From assembly GCA_046481785.1 (NCBI GenBank), contig JAWOJF010000317.1, forward strand, positions 1-9,746: a stretch of DNA of 9,746 nucleotides, written 5' to 3'. Position numbers and translations under genes: made by a program. Below are positions 1 to 5,340 of the stretch, piece by piece (position 1 is the first letter of the stretch; the number at the start of each line of letters is the position of its first letter). This stretch comes from JAWOJF01 sp046481785 (GTDB taxonomy: Bacteria > Bacteroidota > Ignavibacteria > Ignavibacteriales > Ignavibacteriaceae). The notes under the pieces are model-generated. The model worked only from the letters and a program-made list of their open reading frames with translations, did no database searches and was not told the DNA's origin.

Positions 1-11
1 TGTTATACTTA

Positions 12-89
12 CCTTCCAGGTCTATACGGAAGGACTTACATCCTTAATCCCGTTTGCGGGACCGCATTCAACCACTCTGCCAACTCTCC
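12..89 (-). ncRNA. tRNA-Ser-like 5' half, unit 1
   Basis: Read on the minus strand from 89, it begins GGAGAGTTGGCAGAG, a typical serine-tRNA 5' acceptor strand and D-arm start, continues through GGTTGAATGC, then a hairpin TCCCG-CAAA-CGGGA (48-61) in the anticodon position and a variable arm AAGGA-TGTAAG-TCCTT (30-45). No GGTTCGAATCC T-loop and no 3' strand complementary to GGAGAGT follow. U33 is also absent from the anticodon-like loop. It is therefore probably not a decoding tRNA; a tRNA-derived RNA or pseudogene is the better description. Confidence 0.6.
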
Positions 90-120
90 GTATTTTTCTA
101 AGTGCTATATGTTATACTTA

Positions 121-198
121 CCTTCCAGGTCTATACGGAAGGACTTACATCCTTAATCCCGTTTGCGGGACCGCATTCAACCACTCTGCCAACTCTCC
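121..198 (-). ncRNA. tRNA-Ser-like 5' half, unit 2
   Basis: Same layout as unit 1: 5' acceptor-like end at 198, anticodon-like hairpin at 157-170 and variable arm at 139-154. A further hairpin CCTTCC/GGAAGG at 121-142 follows where the T-arm should be, but its loop is not T-loop-like and it shares CCTT with the variable arm. The 3' acceptor strand is missing here too. Confidence 0.6.
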
Positions 199-230
199 GT
201 ATTTTTCTAAAGTTCTATATGTTACACTTA

Positions 231-309
231 CTTACCAGGTTTATACGGAAGGACTTGCTTCCTTAATCCCGTTTGCGGGACCGCATTCAACCACTCTGCC
301 TATCCCCGC
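231..309 (-). ncRNA. tRNA-Ser-like 5' half, unit 3 (promoter-proximal)
   Basis: The acceptor-like 5' strand differs (GCGGGGATA, from 309), but the D-arm and TCCCG/CGGGA hairpin are unchanged. The variable arm at 249-264 keeps the stem AAGGA/TCCTT while its loop changes from TGTAAG to AGCAAG, a substitution pattern expected of a selected RNA structure. No matching 3' acceptor strand (TCCCCGC) follows on the minus strand, and the pseudo-T hairpin of units 1 and 2 is weakened. It is the first unit downstream of the promoter at 341-371. Confidence 0.6.
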
Positions 310-340
310 TGGTTTTCTGCACACTGTTAAAAGTGAGCTA

Positions 341-371
341 CAAATATAACAATTGTTGCTTTTTTACCAAA
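341..371 (-). promoter_or_regulatory. Bacteroidota-type promoter reading into the tRNA-like array
   Basis: On the minus strand TTTG (368-371) is separated by exactly 19 nt from TATATTTG (341-348). This fits the TTTG-N19-21-TAnnTTTG consensus of the Bacteroidota primary sigma factor. Transcription would start near 334-336, about 25 nt before the first tRNA-like unit. The TTTG lies inside a small palindrome (363-377). Confidence 0.6.
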
Positions 372-390
372 GGTAAATGTAGCATATTTT

Positions 391-720
391 TTACCACTTT
401 TTAAATATAAAGAACACAGCACCAATTATAAATAAAAAGCCGACTGCATAATTCCATTTAAATTCCTCTTTCAGGTATAGTACTGAAAATACAGAAAAAG
501 CAATTAATGTAATTACTTCCTGTATTGTCTTTAGCTGTGCTGCATTAAACTGGCCATGACCAATCCTGTTTGCAGGAACCTGGAAAATGTATTCAAATAA
601 TGCTATCCCCCAGCTTGCTAAAATTACTATCCATAATGGCGAGCTTTTATATTTTAAATGGCCATACCATGCAAATGTCATAAACACATTTGAAACTATA
701 AGTAGAACAATTGTTCTCAT
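391..720 (-). CDS. DMT family protein (DUF486/DMT_6) small membrane protein
   Basis: A 109-residue integral membrane protein with four predicted transmembrane segments (about 3-19, 28-46, 64-82 and 89-106). The central signature, PANRIGHGQFNAAQLK followed by TIQEVITL, is diagnostic of the DUF486/DMT_6 family, and the length is normal for it. The family is placed in the drug/metabolite transporter superfamily from its helix pattern, but no substrate is established. The ATG start has GGAG (725-728) a few bases upstream and a TATATTTG box just beyond. It is monocistronic: the tRNA-like array with its own promoter lies downstream and a long gap upstream. Assignment to the family is firm, function is unknown. 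Confidence 0.88.
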   Translation of the reverse strand: MRTIVLLIVSNVFMTFAWYGHLKYKSSPLWIVILASWGIALFEYIFQVPANRIGHGQFNAAQLKTIQEVITLIAFSVFSVLYLKEEFKWNYAVGFLFIIGAVFFIFKKW

Positions 721-1024
721 ATATCTCCGGAAATTTCTTCAACAAATATACTCTTCTGTTTCTTAATTCTTTCCTGTTAAACCTGTTAGTTTAAAAAATT
801 ATAAATGATTATAGCGGATTAGCAACCTGCAAAAAAATTCTTCAGTCTACCCTGGAACTGAACAATGAGAAAGAATCAAATACAGTTACGGTCAGGAAAT
901 CTTGGTCAAGTGCCCTATTTAAATTTTCGTCATGTTTAGCCCGTTTAGTACAATTGCGCTAATTATTAAATCAAGATTAGTGGCATTTTTCAGCCCTCAA
1001 TAGGAATAATTTTAATTTTATTCT
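721..1024. other. Intergenic region, no gene seen
   Basis: This is the larger part of the 416-bp gap between the divergent DUF486 and ABC-F genes. Apart from the DUF486 promoter side (725-794) I see no ORF with coding character, no RNA gene and no convincing repeat. Confidence 0.6.
743..750 (-). promoter_or_regulatory. -7 element (TATATTTG) of the DUF486 gene
   Basis: A perfect TAnnTTTG match on the minus strand puts transcription start near 736, giving a leader of about 15 nt that still includes the GGAG ribosome binding site. No TTG is found at the expected -33 distance; instead an inverted repeat TTAAAC-N6-GTTTAA (777-794) lies next to that position and could bind a regulator. Confidence 0.4.
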
Positions 1025-1136
1025 TATTTTTGTTGTATACATAACATGGTGAGCCGTTGAAATTATAAATTCCTTTTAACCCGTTTAATCCGGATGCATA
1101 GTGCACCGGGATAATTTTCATTTTAAAGGAATTTAT
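1025..1136 (+). promoter_or_regulatory. Structured leader of the ABC-F gene, candidate attenuator
   Basis: A TATTTTTG box (1025-1032) could start transcription near 1039, though no -33 TTG is found. The leader then contains a perfect 12-bp inverted repeat, ATAAATTCCTTT (1065-1076) and AAAGGAATTTAT (1125-1136). The right arm holds the AAAGGA ribosome binding site and ends directly at the ATG. Inside the loop is a second hairpin, CCGG-a-TGCA-tag-TGCA-CCGG (1090-1109). Two tiny ORFs precede the gene: MVSR (1046-1060), ending five bases before the left arm, and MHSAPG (1094-1114). Sequestering of the binding site is seen in the sequence; antibiotic-dependent control is inferred by analogy with leaders of resistance ABC-F and erm genes. 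Confidence 0.45.
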
Positions 1137-2729
1137 ATGTCTACAGTTACACTTAATAAACTTACCGTTACTAATCCCGATGGCTCAACTCTCTTCAGGG
1201 ATATTTCAGTTTCATTTGGTAATGAAAAAACCGGACTTGTTGGGAACAACGGTTCCGGCAAATCCACAATTGCTAAAATAATTGCCGGTATAAAAAAGCC
1301 TTCTGAAGGAAAAGTAATATCTGAGGGGAAAGTCTCATATCTTCCCCAGGATTTGTCTCCTCTCAATCATCTTCCGGTAATCGATATCTTCTCTTTGAAA
1401 GAAAAGTATACTGCATTTAAAAGAATAAACTCCGGCAGAGGTACTCCTGATGATCTGATTATTCTTGATAACGACTGGAGCATTGAGGACAGAATTTTTT
1501 CTTCAATGGAGCAGACAGGAATAAAATATATTTCACCTGAAAGAATTTTTAGCTCATTAAGCGGCGGTGAAAAAGTAAGATGCCTCTTCGCTTCATTACT
1601 TGTTCAGAACCCCTCTTTTATTATTCTGGATGAACCTACAAACCATCTCGATTTTTCCGCACGCAAAATTATTTACAATTTTGTTAATGAATGGAAAAAG
1701 GGAATGCTTGTAATCAGTCATGACCGGACAATGCTTAGACAAATGGACAAGATTGCAGAACTCTCCCCGCTTGGATTGAAACTATACGGCGGTAATTTTG
1801 ATTTTTATATGAGTATGAAAAAACTTGAGGATGAAGCGGCTGAAAAAAAATTTCAATCTGCGGAGGTTTCGTTAAAGAAAGACATTAAAGAATTGGAAAA
1901 GGCGGTAGCACGCCAGGTAAAAAGGACAAAAACTGCAGCAAAAAATACTCCCGGTTCGGGTATCCCAAAGATTTTATTAAACGCAAAAAAAGGGCGGGGA
2001 GAAAATACTTTAAAGAAATTAAAAGATATTCATAATAAAAGAATTGAAGAATCTGCTGAGAATCTTTCAGACGCTAAAGCAAAGATTCATGAATCAAGGC
2101 AGATAAAGATAGACCTGGAAAATAGTAAGGTACCCCGGGGGAAAATTATTGTCAGGGGGGCAGGATTAAATTATTCATGGGATGGAGTAAATTATCTCTG
2201 GCAGAATGATCTGTCATTTCAGATTACCGGTGCAGAAAGAATTCTTTTGAAAGGCAACAATGGATCCGGAAAAACAACACTAATGAGAATGATAAATAAT
2301 GAGATATTACCCTTACGTGGTGAATTATATGTTGGTGTTTTAAGAATCGGTATACTTGACCAGCAGGTTTCTGTCTTAAAAGATAACCTGACATTACTGG
2401 AAAACCTGAAACTTTATGCACCCAATACTCCCGAGCATGAACTAAGAATAAAACTGGGAAGATTTTTGTTTTATAAGGATGAGGTAAATAAAAAATCAGG
2501 GGTATTAAGCGGCGGTGAAAAAATGCGCGCAGGCATGGCATGCCTCCTTGCAGCAGATCAGTCCCCCGAACTGATTATGATGGATGAACCGACAAATAAC
2601 CTTGATCTTGAAAGTATAATGGAATTAACATCAGCATTAAATAGTTATAAAGGGGCTTTATTGGTGGTTTCCCATGATGCTGATTTTATAAAAGAAATAG
2701 ATATAAAACGGGAAATTAGTGTTGATTAA
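1137..2729 (+). CDS. ABC-F family ATPase (ribosome-associated, no membrane domain)
   Basis: A 530-residue protein with two ABC ATPase domains and no transmembrane segment, the mark of the ABC-F class that acts on the ribosome instead of transporting. Domain 1 has Walker A GNNGSGKST (36-44), signature LSGGEK (141-146) and Walker B with DEPTNHLD (from D165). A lysine-rich coiled-coil linker of roughly 110 residues (about 235-345), the P-site tRNA interaction region in this class, leads to domain 2: GNNGSGKTT (373-381), LSGGEK (457-462) and DEPTNNLD (from D483). It stops soon after the second domain, without a C-terminal extension. I chose ATG 1137 over an in-frame GTG at 1101 because AAAGGA lies six bases upstream. 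The class includes translation factors and resistance proteins; the structured leader favours resistance, but this is not proven. Confidence 0.9.
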   Translation: MSTVTLNKLTVTNPDGSTLFRDISVSFGNEKTGLVGNNGSGKSTIAKIIAGIKKPSEGKVISEGKVSYLPQDLSPLNHLPVIDIFSLKEKYTAFKRINSGRGTPDDLIILDNDWSIEDRIFSSMEQTGIKYISPERIFSSLSGGEKVRCLFASLLVQNPSFIILDEPTNHLDFSARKIIYNFVNEWKKGMLVISHDRTMLRQMDKIAELSPLGLKLYGGNFDFYMSMKKLEDEAAEKKFQSAEVSLKKDIKELEKAVARQVKRTKTAAKNTPGSGIPKILLNAKKGRGENTLKKLKDIHNKRIEESAENLSDAKAKIHESRQIKIDLENSKVPRGKIIVRGAGLNYSWDGVNYLWQNDLSFQITGAERILLKGNNGSGKTTLMRMINNEILPLRGELYVGVLRIGILDQQVSVLKDNLTLLENLKLYAPNTPEHELRIKLGRFLFYKDEVNKKSGVLSGGEKMRAGMACLLAADQSPELIMMDEPTNNLDLESIMELTSALNSYKGALLVVSHDADFIKEIDIKREISVD

Positions 2730-2812
2730 ATTTCTTGTAACCTTTCCACTTCCCGGTTAATCTAATGACAAAACTATTAGGACAAAGTTTATTAGTTAAA
2801 CACGGAGTTTTT

Positions 2813-3454
2813 ATGAAAGATGGGAATCCCGGAACAGAAAATAATAATTCACAAATTCAGGTAAATAATTACTTAGGCAGCATAGTACCTGATGATGAAA
2901 TGAAAATTGAACTGATTGAAAAAAGATTTAAAGAAATAATGGAAATATTAGGGCTGGATTTAGAGGATGAAAGTCTTAAGGATTCACCTCATAGGGTGGC
3001 TAAAATATATGTTAAGGAAATTTTCAGCGGATTAAATCCGGTTAATAAACCATCTGTAAAATTATTTAAGAACAACTATAATTATAACCAAATGCTTATT
3101 GAAAGGGATATTACACTATAGTCAACATGTGAACATCACTTTGTTCCTATAATTGGTAAGGCTAACGTTGCTTATTTCTCAAGCGGAGAAGTGATCGGGC
3201 TTTCAAAACTTAACCGGATAGTACAGTATTATGGAAGGAGGCCGCAAGTTCAGGAAAGACTAACGACACAAATAGCTGATGAATTAATGGATATCCTTGG
3301 CACCGAAGATGTGGCTGTTGTTATTGAAGCAGATCATCTTTGTGTGAAATCAAGAGGCGTTAATGATACAAACACCAAAACAGTAACATCATTTTACAAT
3401 GGAAAGTTCCTTAAGCCTGATATAAGGAATGAATTCCTGAGTTACATAAAATGA
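2813..3454 (+). pseudogene. folE: GTP cyclohydrolase I, interrupted by an in-frame amber codon
   Basis: FolE converts GTP to 7,8-dihydroneopterin triphosphate for folate and related pterins. The reading frame is intact over 213 codons except for TAG at 3119-3121 (codon 103). Before it lie the N-terminal helical region and the DSPHRVAKIYVKEIFSGLNP block. Directly after it come STCEHHFVPIIGKA with zinc ligand C106, VIGLSKLNRIV, QVQERLT (from Q145) and HLCVKSRG with H175 and C177. Homologues I recall have Tyr at the TAG position, so one base change from TAT or TAC explains it. GGAG (2804-2807) supports ATG 2813; an upstream in-frame ATG at 2765 has no such site. Translation would release a fragment lacking the zinc site and active centre. 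It could be a real pseudogene, a suppressed codon or a sequencing error. Confidence 0.88.
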
Positions 3455-3496
3455 TGATATTAAACTCCTCTTATAAGTACTTAAAAATAATTTCCC

Positions 3497-3508
3497 TGAC
3501 TTAAGTCA
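3497..3508. promoter_or_regulatory. 12-bp palindrome TGACTTAAGTCA, possible Crp/Fnr-type site
   Basis: A perfect palindrome lies about 70 bp upstream of the ferredoxin start. With its flanks it reads CTGAC-TTAA-GTCAA, one base from the TTGAC-N4-GTCAA form bound by some Crp/Fnr-family regulators. Regulation is inferred from this resemblance alone. Confidence 0.3.
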
Positions 3509-3571
3509 ATGACCTTTTTAAGATAACAGGATACTTTACCGTTGTAAATTTTATTTAAATATGGAATGACA

Positions 3572-3733
3572 ATGGCACTTTTAATAACCAATGAATGCAT
3601 CAACTGCGGCGCCTGCGACCCTGAATGTCCAAACTCTGCTATATATGAAGGTGAAATGAACTGGACTTTAAATGGAGAAATCAATAAAGCTTTGGTTGAT
3701 GATTACTTTTATATACTATTTTATCATTGTTAA
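3572..3733 (+). pseudogene. 4Fe-4S ferredoxin (YfhL-like), truncated after the first cluster motif
   Basis: The ORF starts MALLITNECINCGACDPECP and encodes 53 residues. C9, C12, C15 and C19 followed by P20 form a complete CxxCxxCxxxCP motif for one 4Fe-4S cluster. Family members in this lineage are about twice as long and carry a second cysteine set after a DEFYYI-like segment. Here the ORF reaches DDYFYI (about 3714) and then runs into five residues read from the opposite-strand cupin gene (LFYHC) and stops. The match breaks exactly where the second cluster should begin, so a deletion or rearrangement joined it to the cupin end. It overlaps the cupin stop by 18 bp, tail to tail. A one-cluster electron carrier is possible but a remnant is more likely. 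The ORF is easily missed because it is short. Confidence 0.75.
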
Positions 3734-4027
3734 AAGCATTTTTGAATGCTGCAATGCAACCAGTGCATGAGGTACATTTGGCGGCAGTACAATTATTTCA
3801 CCGGCTTTAACCTTATATGGATTACCGCCTATTTTAATTTCCATTTCACCATCAACCATATATACTACCGCTTCATAAGGCGAGGTGTGTTCCGTCAGCG
3901 ACTCCTCCTTATCAAAAGCAAATAAAGTAATATTTCCATTCGGCTTTTTTATAATTTGTTTGCTTACTACCGATCCTTCCTGGTAATCTATAGCGTCTTT
4001 CAGAATCATTTTTTTTATGTCACTCAT
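3716..4027 (-). CDS. Small single-domain cupin protein
   Basis: A 103-residue cytoplasmic protein of one cupin beta-barrel. Motif 1 is around EHTSPYEAVVYMVDG (46-60) with H47 and E52, and motif 2 is GEIIVLPPNVPHALV (76-90) with H87. H47 is followed by TS where many cupins have a second histidine, so the metal site has at most three of the usual four ligands. Small cupins of this kind are often annotated as sugar-isomerase-like or stress proteins; no substrate can be assigned. The start is well supported by a full AAAGGAGG at 4033-4041. The gene ends in TAG, which shows that amber is used as an ordinary stop in this genome. It is separated from the arsenic operon by a strong hairpin and is probably transcribed on its own. 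Confidence 0.82.
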   Translation of the reverse strand: MSDIKKMILKDAIDYQEGSVVSKQIIKKPNGNITLFAFDKEESLTEHTSPYEAVVYMVDGEMEIKIGGNPYKVKAGEIIVLPPNVPHALVALQHSKMLLTMIK

Positions 4028-4114
4028 ATTAATCCTCCTTTATTCTTAAAAAATTACACTAACATCAGACCCCTGCAGTTCAGAAAATTCTGTGGCACTC
4101 TGTGTATTCTCTGT

Positions 4115-4167
4115 GGCTCTCTGTGTAACTAATACTTAACAAGTAAGTATTAGTTACACAGAGAGCC
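4115..4167. terminator. 24-bp perfect hairpin after the ars operon, REP/MITE-like
   Basis: Arms 4115-4138 and 4144-4167 are perfectly complementary over 24 bp around a 5-nt loop (ACAAG). It begins 11 bp after the last stop codon of the operon, so it can terminate or protect that transcript, but no U-run follows on either strand. To its left the heptamer-like CTCTGTG recurs four times (about 4090-4126), partly inside the left arm. Such repeats suggest a small palindromic mobile or repetitive element rather than a plain intrinsic terminator. Confidence 0.6.
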
Positions 4168-4178
4168 TCTATTATAAT

Positions 4179-4634
4179 TTAAAATTTCTCTCCTTTAGCT
4201 TCTCTTAAATGGCTTCCAACAGATCTTATTCTACCCCACATTGAATAAAAAAACAATCCAAAGGCAGTTACCTGGAATACAGAAAATATCGTGATGAGAT
4301 AACTTACCCATTCGGCAGGATAAAAGCTGTCAGTTACCTGGGAAATAAATCTTAATGCAGTTGCAGATGTAATAAGCCAATAGGTAAAAAGAATCAAAGA
4401 CGGTTTATATCTTTTGTCTTCTTTTGCAGCCTTTGGAAAAAACCAGAGTGCTACTCCCATTATCATCATCATTACAGAACCGACAAGTACAATATGAGTA
4501 TGAGCGGAAATCATTGAAGGATGATTGCCTACTAATAATACATAACGTGATACAGACATATAAATGCCGGTTAACAAACCAATAAAAAGAAATATAAGGC
4601 TGGTTTTAATAAAATATCTTACAGTTGAAAACAT
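4179..4634 (-). CDS. Four-helix membrane protein resembling heme-copper oxidase subunit I N-terminus
   Basis: The protein has 151 residues and four predicted membrane helices (about 8-30, 45-66, 78-98 and 110-133). The second helix begins AHTHIVLVGSVMMMIMG and ends in WFFPK, like the heme-ligand helix of cbb3 oxidase and nitric oxide reductase subunit I (H-x-H/G pattern, then a proline exit). H45 or H47 could bind heme. The later helices that carry the copper ligands in true oxidases are absent, so it cannot be a complete oxidase. Short proteins of this type recur in Bacteroidota and relatives, function unknown to me. Its ATG abuts the TAA of the preceding gene, with GGGAGG inside that gene, indicating translational coupling. 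It is the last gene of the ars transcript. Confidence 0.6.
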   Translation of the reverse strand: MFSTVRYFIKTSLIFLFIGLLTGIYMSVSRYVLLVGNHPSMISAHTHIVLVGSVMMMIMGVALWFFPKAAKEDKRYKPSLILFTYWLITSATALRFISQVTDSFYPAEWVSYLITIFSVFQVTAFGLFFYSMWGRIRSVGSHLREAKGEKF

Positions 4635-4856
4635 TTAATTAAGCCTCCCAAGCTGTCTTTTTGCTTCATCACTCATATCTTCCGGCGACCATGGAGGATA
4701 CCAGATAAGATTAACAAGAGTTTCAACATTTTCATCAATCCTTGTTAATACTTCCTTTACCCACCCTGTAATACTGTTATGTATCGGGCATCCCGGAGTT
4801 GTAAGAGTCATTGTTACAGTTATTTTATTTCCCTCCAGATCTAAATCACATATCAA
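4635..4856 (-). pseudogene. SufT/MIP18-family (DUF59) protein, N-terminally truncated
   Basis: The 73-residue ORF carries the family core: TLTTPGCP (18-24, with C23) and NLIWYPPWSPEDMSDEAKRQLG (49-70), quoted here as positions around YPPWSPEDMS (53-62). These proteins help assemble or insert iron-sulfur clusters. Relatives are about 100 residues long and begin with a helix and a DPE...NIVDLGLIYD segment. Here the in-frame sequence upstream still reads IFVGLDLICD, resembling the end of that segment, but it is cut by TGA at 4875-4877, just after the arsC stop (4879-4881). Only a TTG start is available. About 25 residues appear lost at the arsC junction. It may be inactive, or expressed as a shortened protein; its stop is fused to the next start. 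Confidence 0.7.
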
Positions 4857-4878
4857 GTCAAGGCCGACAAATATTCAA

Positions 4879-5307
4879 TCACAGTGTTTCTTCTTTTATA
4901 AAAGATAATATTCTTTCTTTTATAGTATCCCGTATTTTCCTGGTACCTGCAAGTTTGTCTTCCTTACTTCCTTCTAAACGTGAAGGGTCAGGGAAGCTCC
5001 AGTGAAGCCTCTTCATCGTTCCGGGAAATATCGGGCATCTTTCTGCGCTTGATTCATCACAAACAGTTACAACATACTGATACCAGGTTCCTTCTTTAAT
5101 TTTATCAAAAACACTTTTCGTTTTATTGGCAGAAATATCTATTCCATCTTCCTTTAAAGCTTCAACAACAATGGGATTAAGAGTGCCGGGTTCAAGCCCG
5201 GCACTCTCTGCTTCAAAATTATCTTTACCGAAAAGATTTAGATATGCCTCAGCCATCTGGCTTCTTGCACTGTTATGAATACAAACAAATAAAACCTTGC
5301 TTTTCAT
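4879..5307 (-). CDS. arsC: Arsenate reductase, thioredoxin-coupled (LMW phosphatase fold)
   Basis: It reduces arsenate to arsenite in the cytoplasm. The 142-residue protein has the N-terminal CX5R P-loop, VCIHNSARSQMAEAY with C9 and R15, and the second redox pair C83 and C91 in VTVCDESSAERCPIFPG. The FPDPSR segment (105-110) supplies the general acid D107. This is the pI258/thioredoxin type, unrelated to glutaredoxin-dependent ArsC. The length is normal and the protein looks intact. AAGGGA lies close upstream of the ATG. It follows arsM by 33 bp and should feed arsenite to Acr3 and ArsM. Confidence 0.93.
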   Translation of the reverse strand: MKSKVLFVCIHNSARSQMAEAYLNLFGKDNFEAESAGLEPGTLNPIVVEALKEDGIDISANKTKSVFDKIKEGTWYQYVVTVCDESSAERCPIFPGTMKRLHWSFPDPSRLEGSKEDKLAGTRKIRDTIKERILSFIKEETL

Positions 5308-5340
5308 TTTAATCCCTTTATAATAAAATTATGCACTTTA

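Larger units (their letters stand above)
1..328 (-). repeat. Tandem array of three ~109-bp tRNA-Ser-like units
   Basis: Units start at 1, 110 and 220 (periods 109 and 110). Units 1 and 2 are almost identical; unit 3 has diverged at both flanks but keeps the central block. The conserved core is the stretch that, on the minus strand, reads as tRNA D-arm, anticodon-like hairpin and long variable arm. Unit 1 begins exactly at the window edge, so the array may continue to the left. The core contains no spacers of the CRISPR kind. On the minus strand unit 3 is promoter-proximal and differs most, the other two looking like recent copies of each other. Confidence 0.9.

Noticed and set aside
1..328. 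CRISPR array
   Set aside because: Units are about 109 bp and wholly similar, without short repeats separated by unique spacers; the content is tRNA-like.
363..377. TTTACC-AAA-GGTAAA hairpin as terminator of the DUF486 gene
   Set aside because: On the minus strand it is followed by A residues, not U; it coincides with the -33 element of the array promoter.
1101..1136. Upstream GTG start extending the ABC-F protein by 12 residues
   Set aside because: No ribosome binding site is near it, the extra residues match no family feature, and ATG 1137 has AAAGGA at normal spacing before a typical ABC-F N-terminus.
2224..2541. Minus-strand ORF of 105 codons
   Set aside because: It lies opposite the second ATPase domain of the ABC-F gene, whose motifs are unmistakable; it has no recognisable domain.
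3119..3121. Programmed recoding or reassigned TAG
   Set aside because: The cupin gene in the same window uses TAG as a plain stop, and there is no sign of a selenocysteine-type or pyrrolysine system; a point mutation or read error is simpler.
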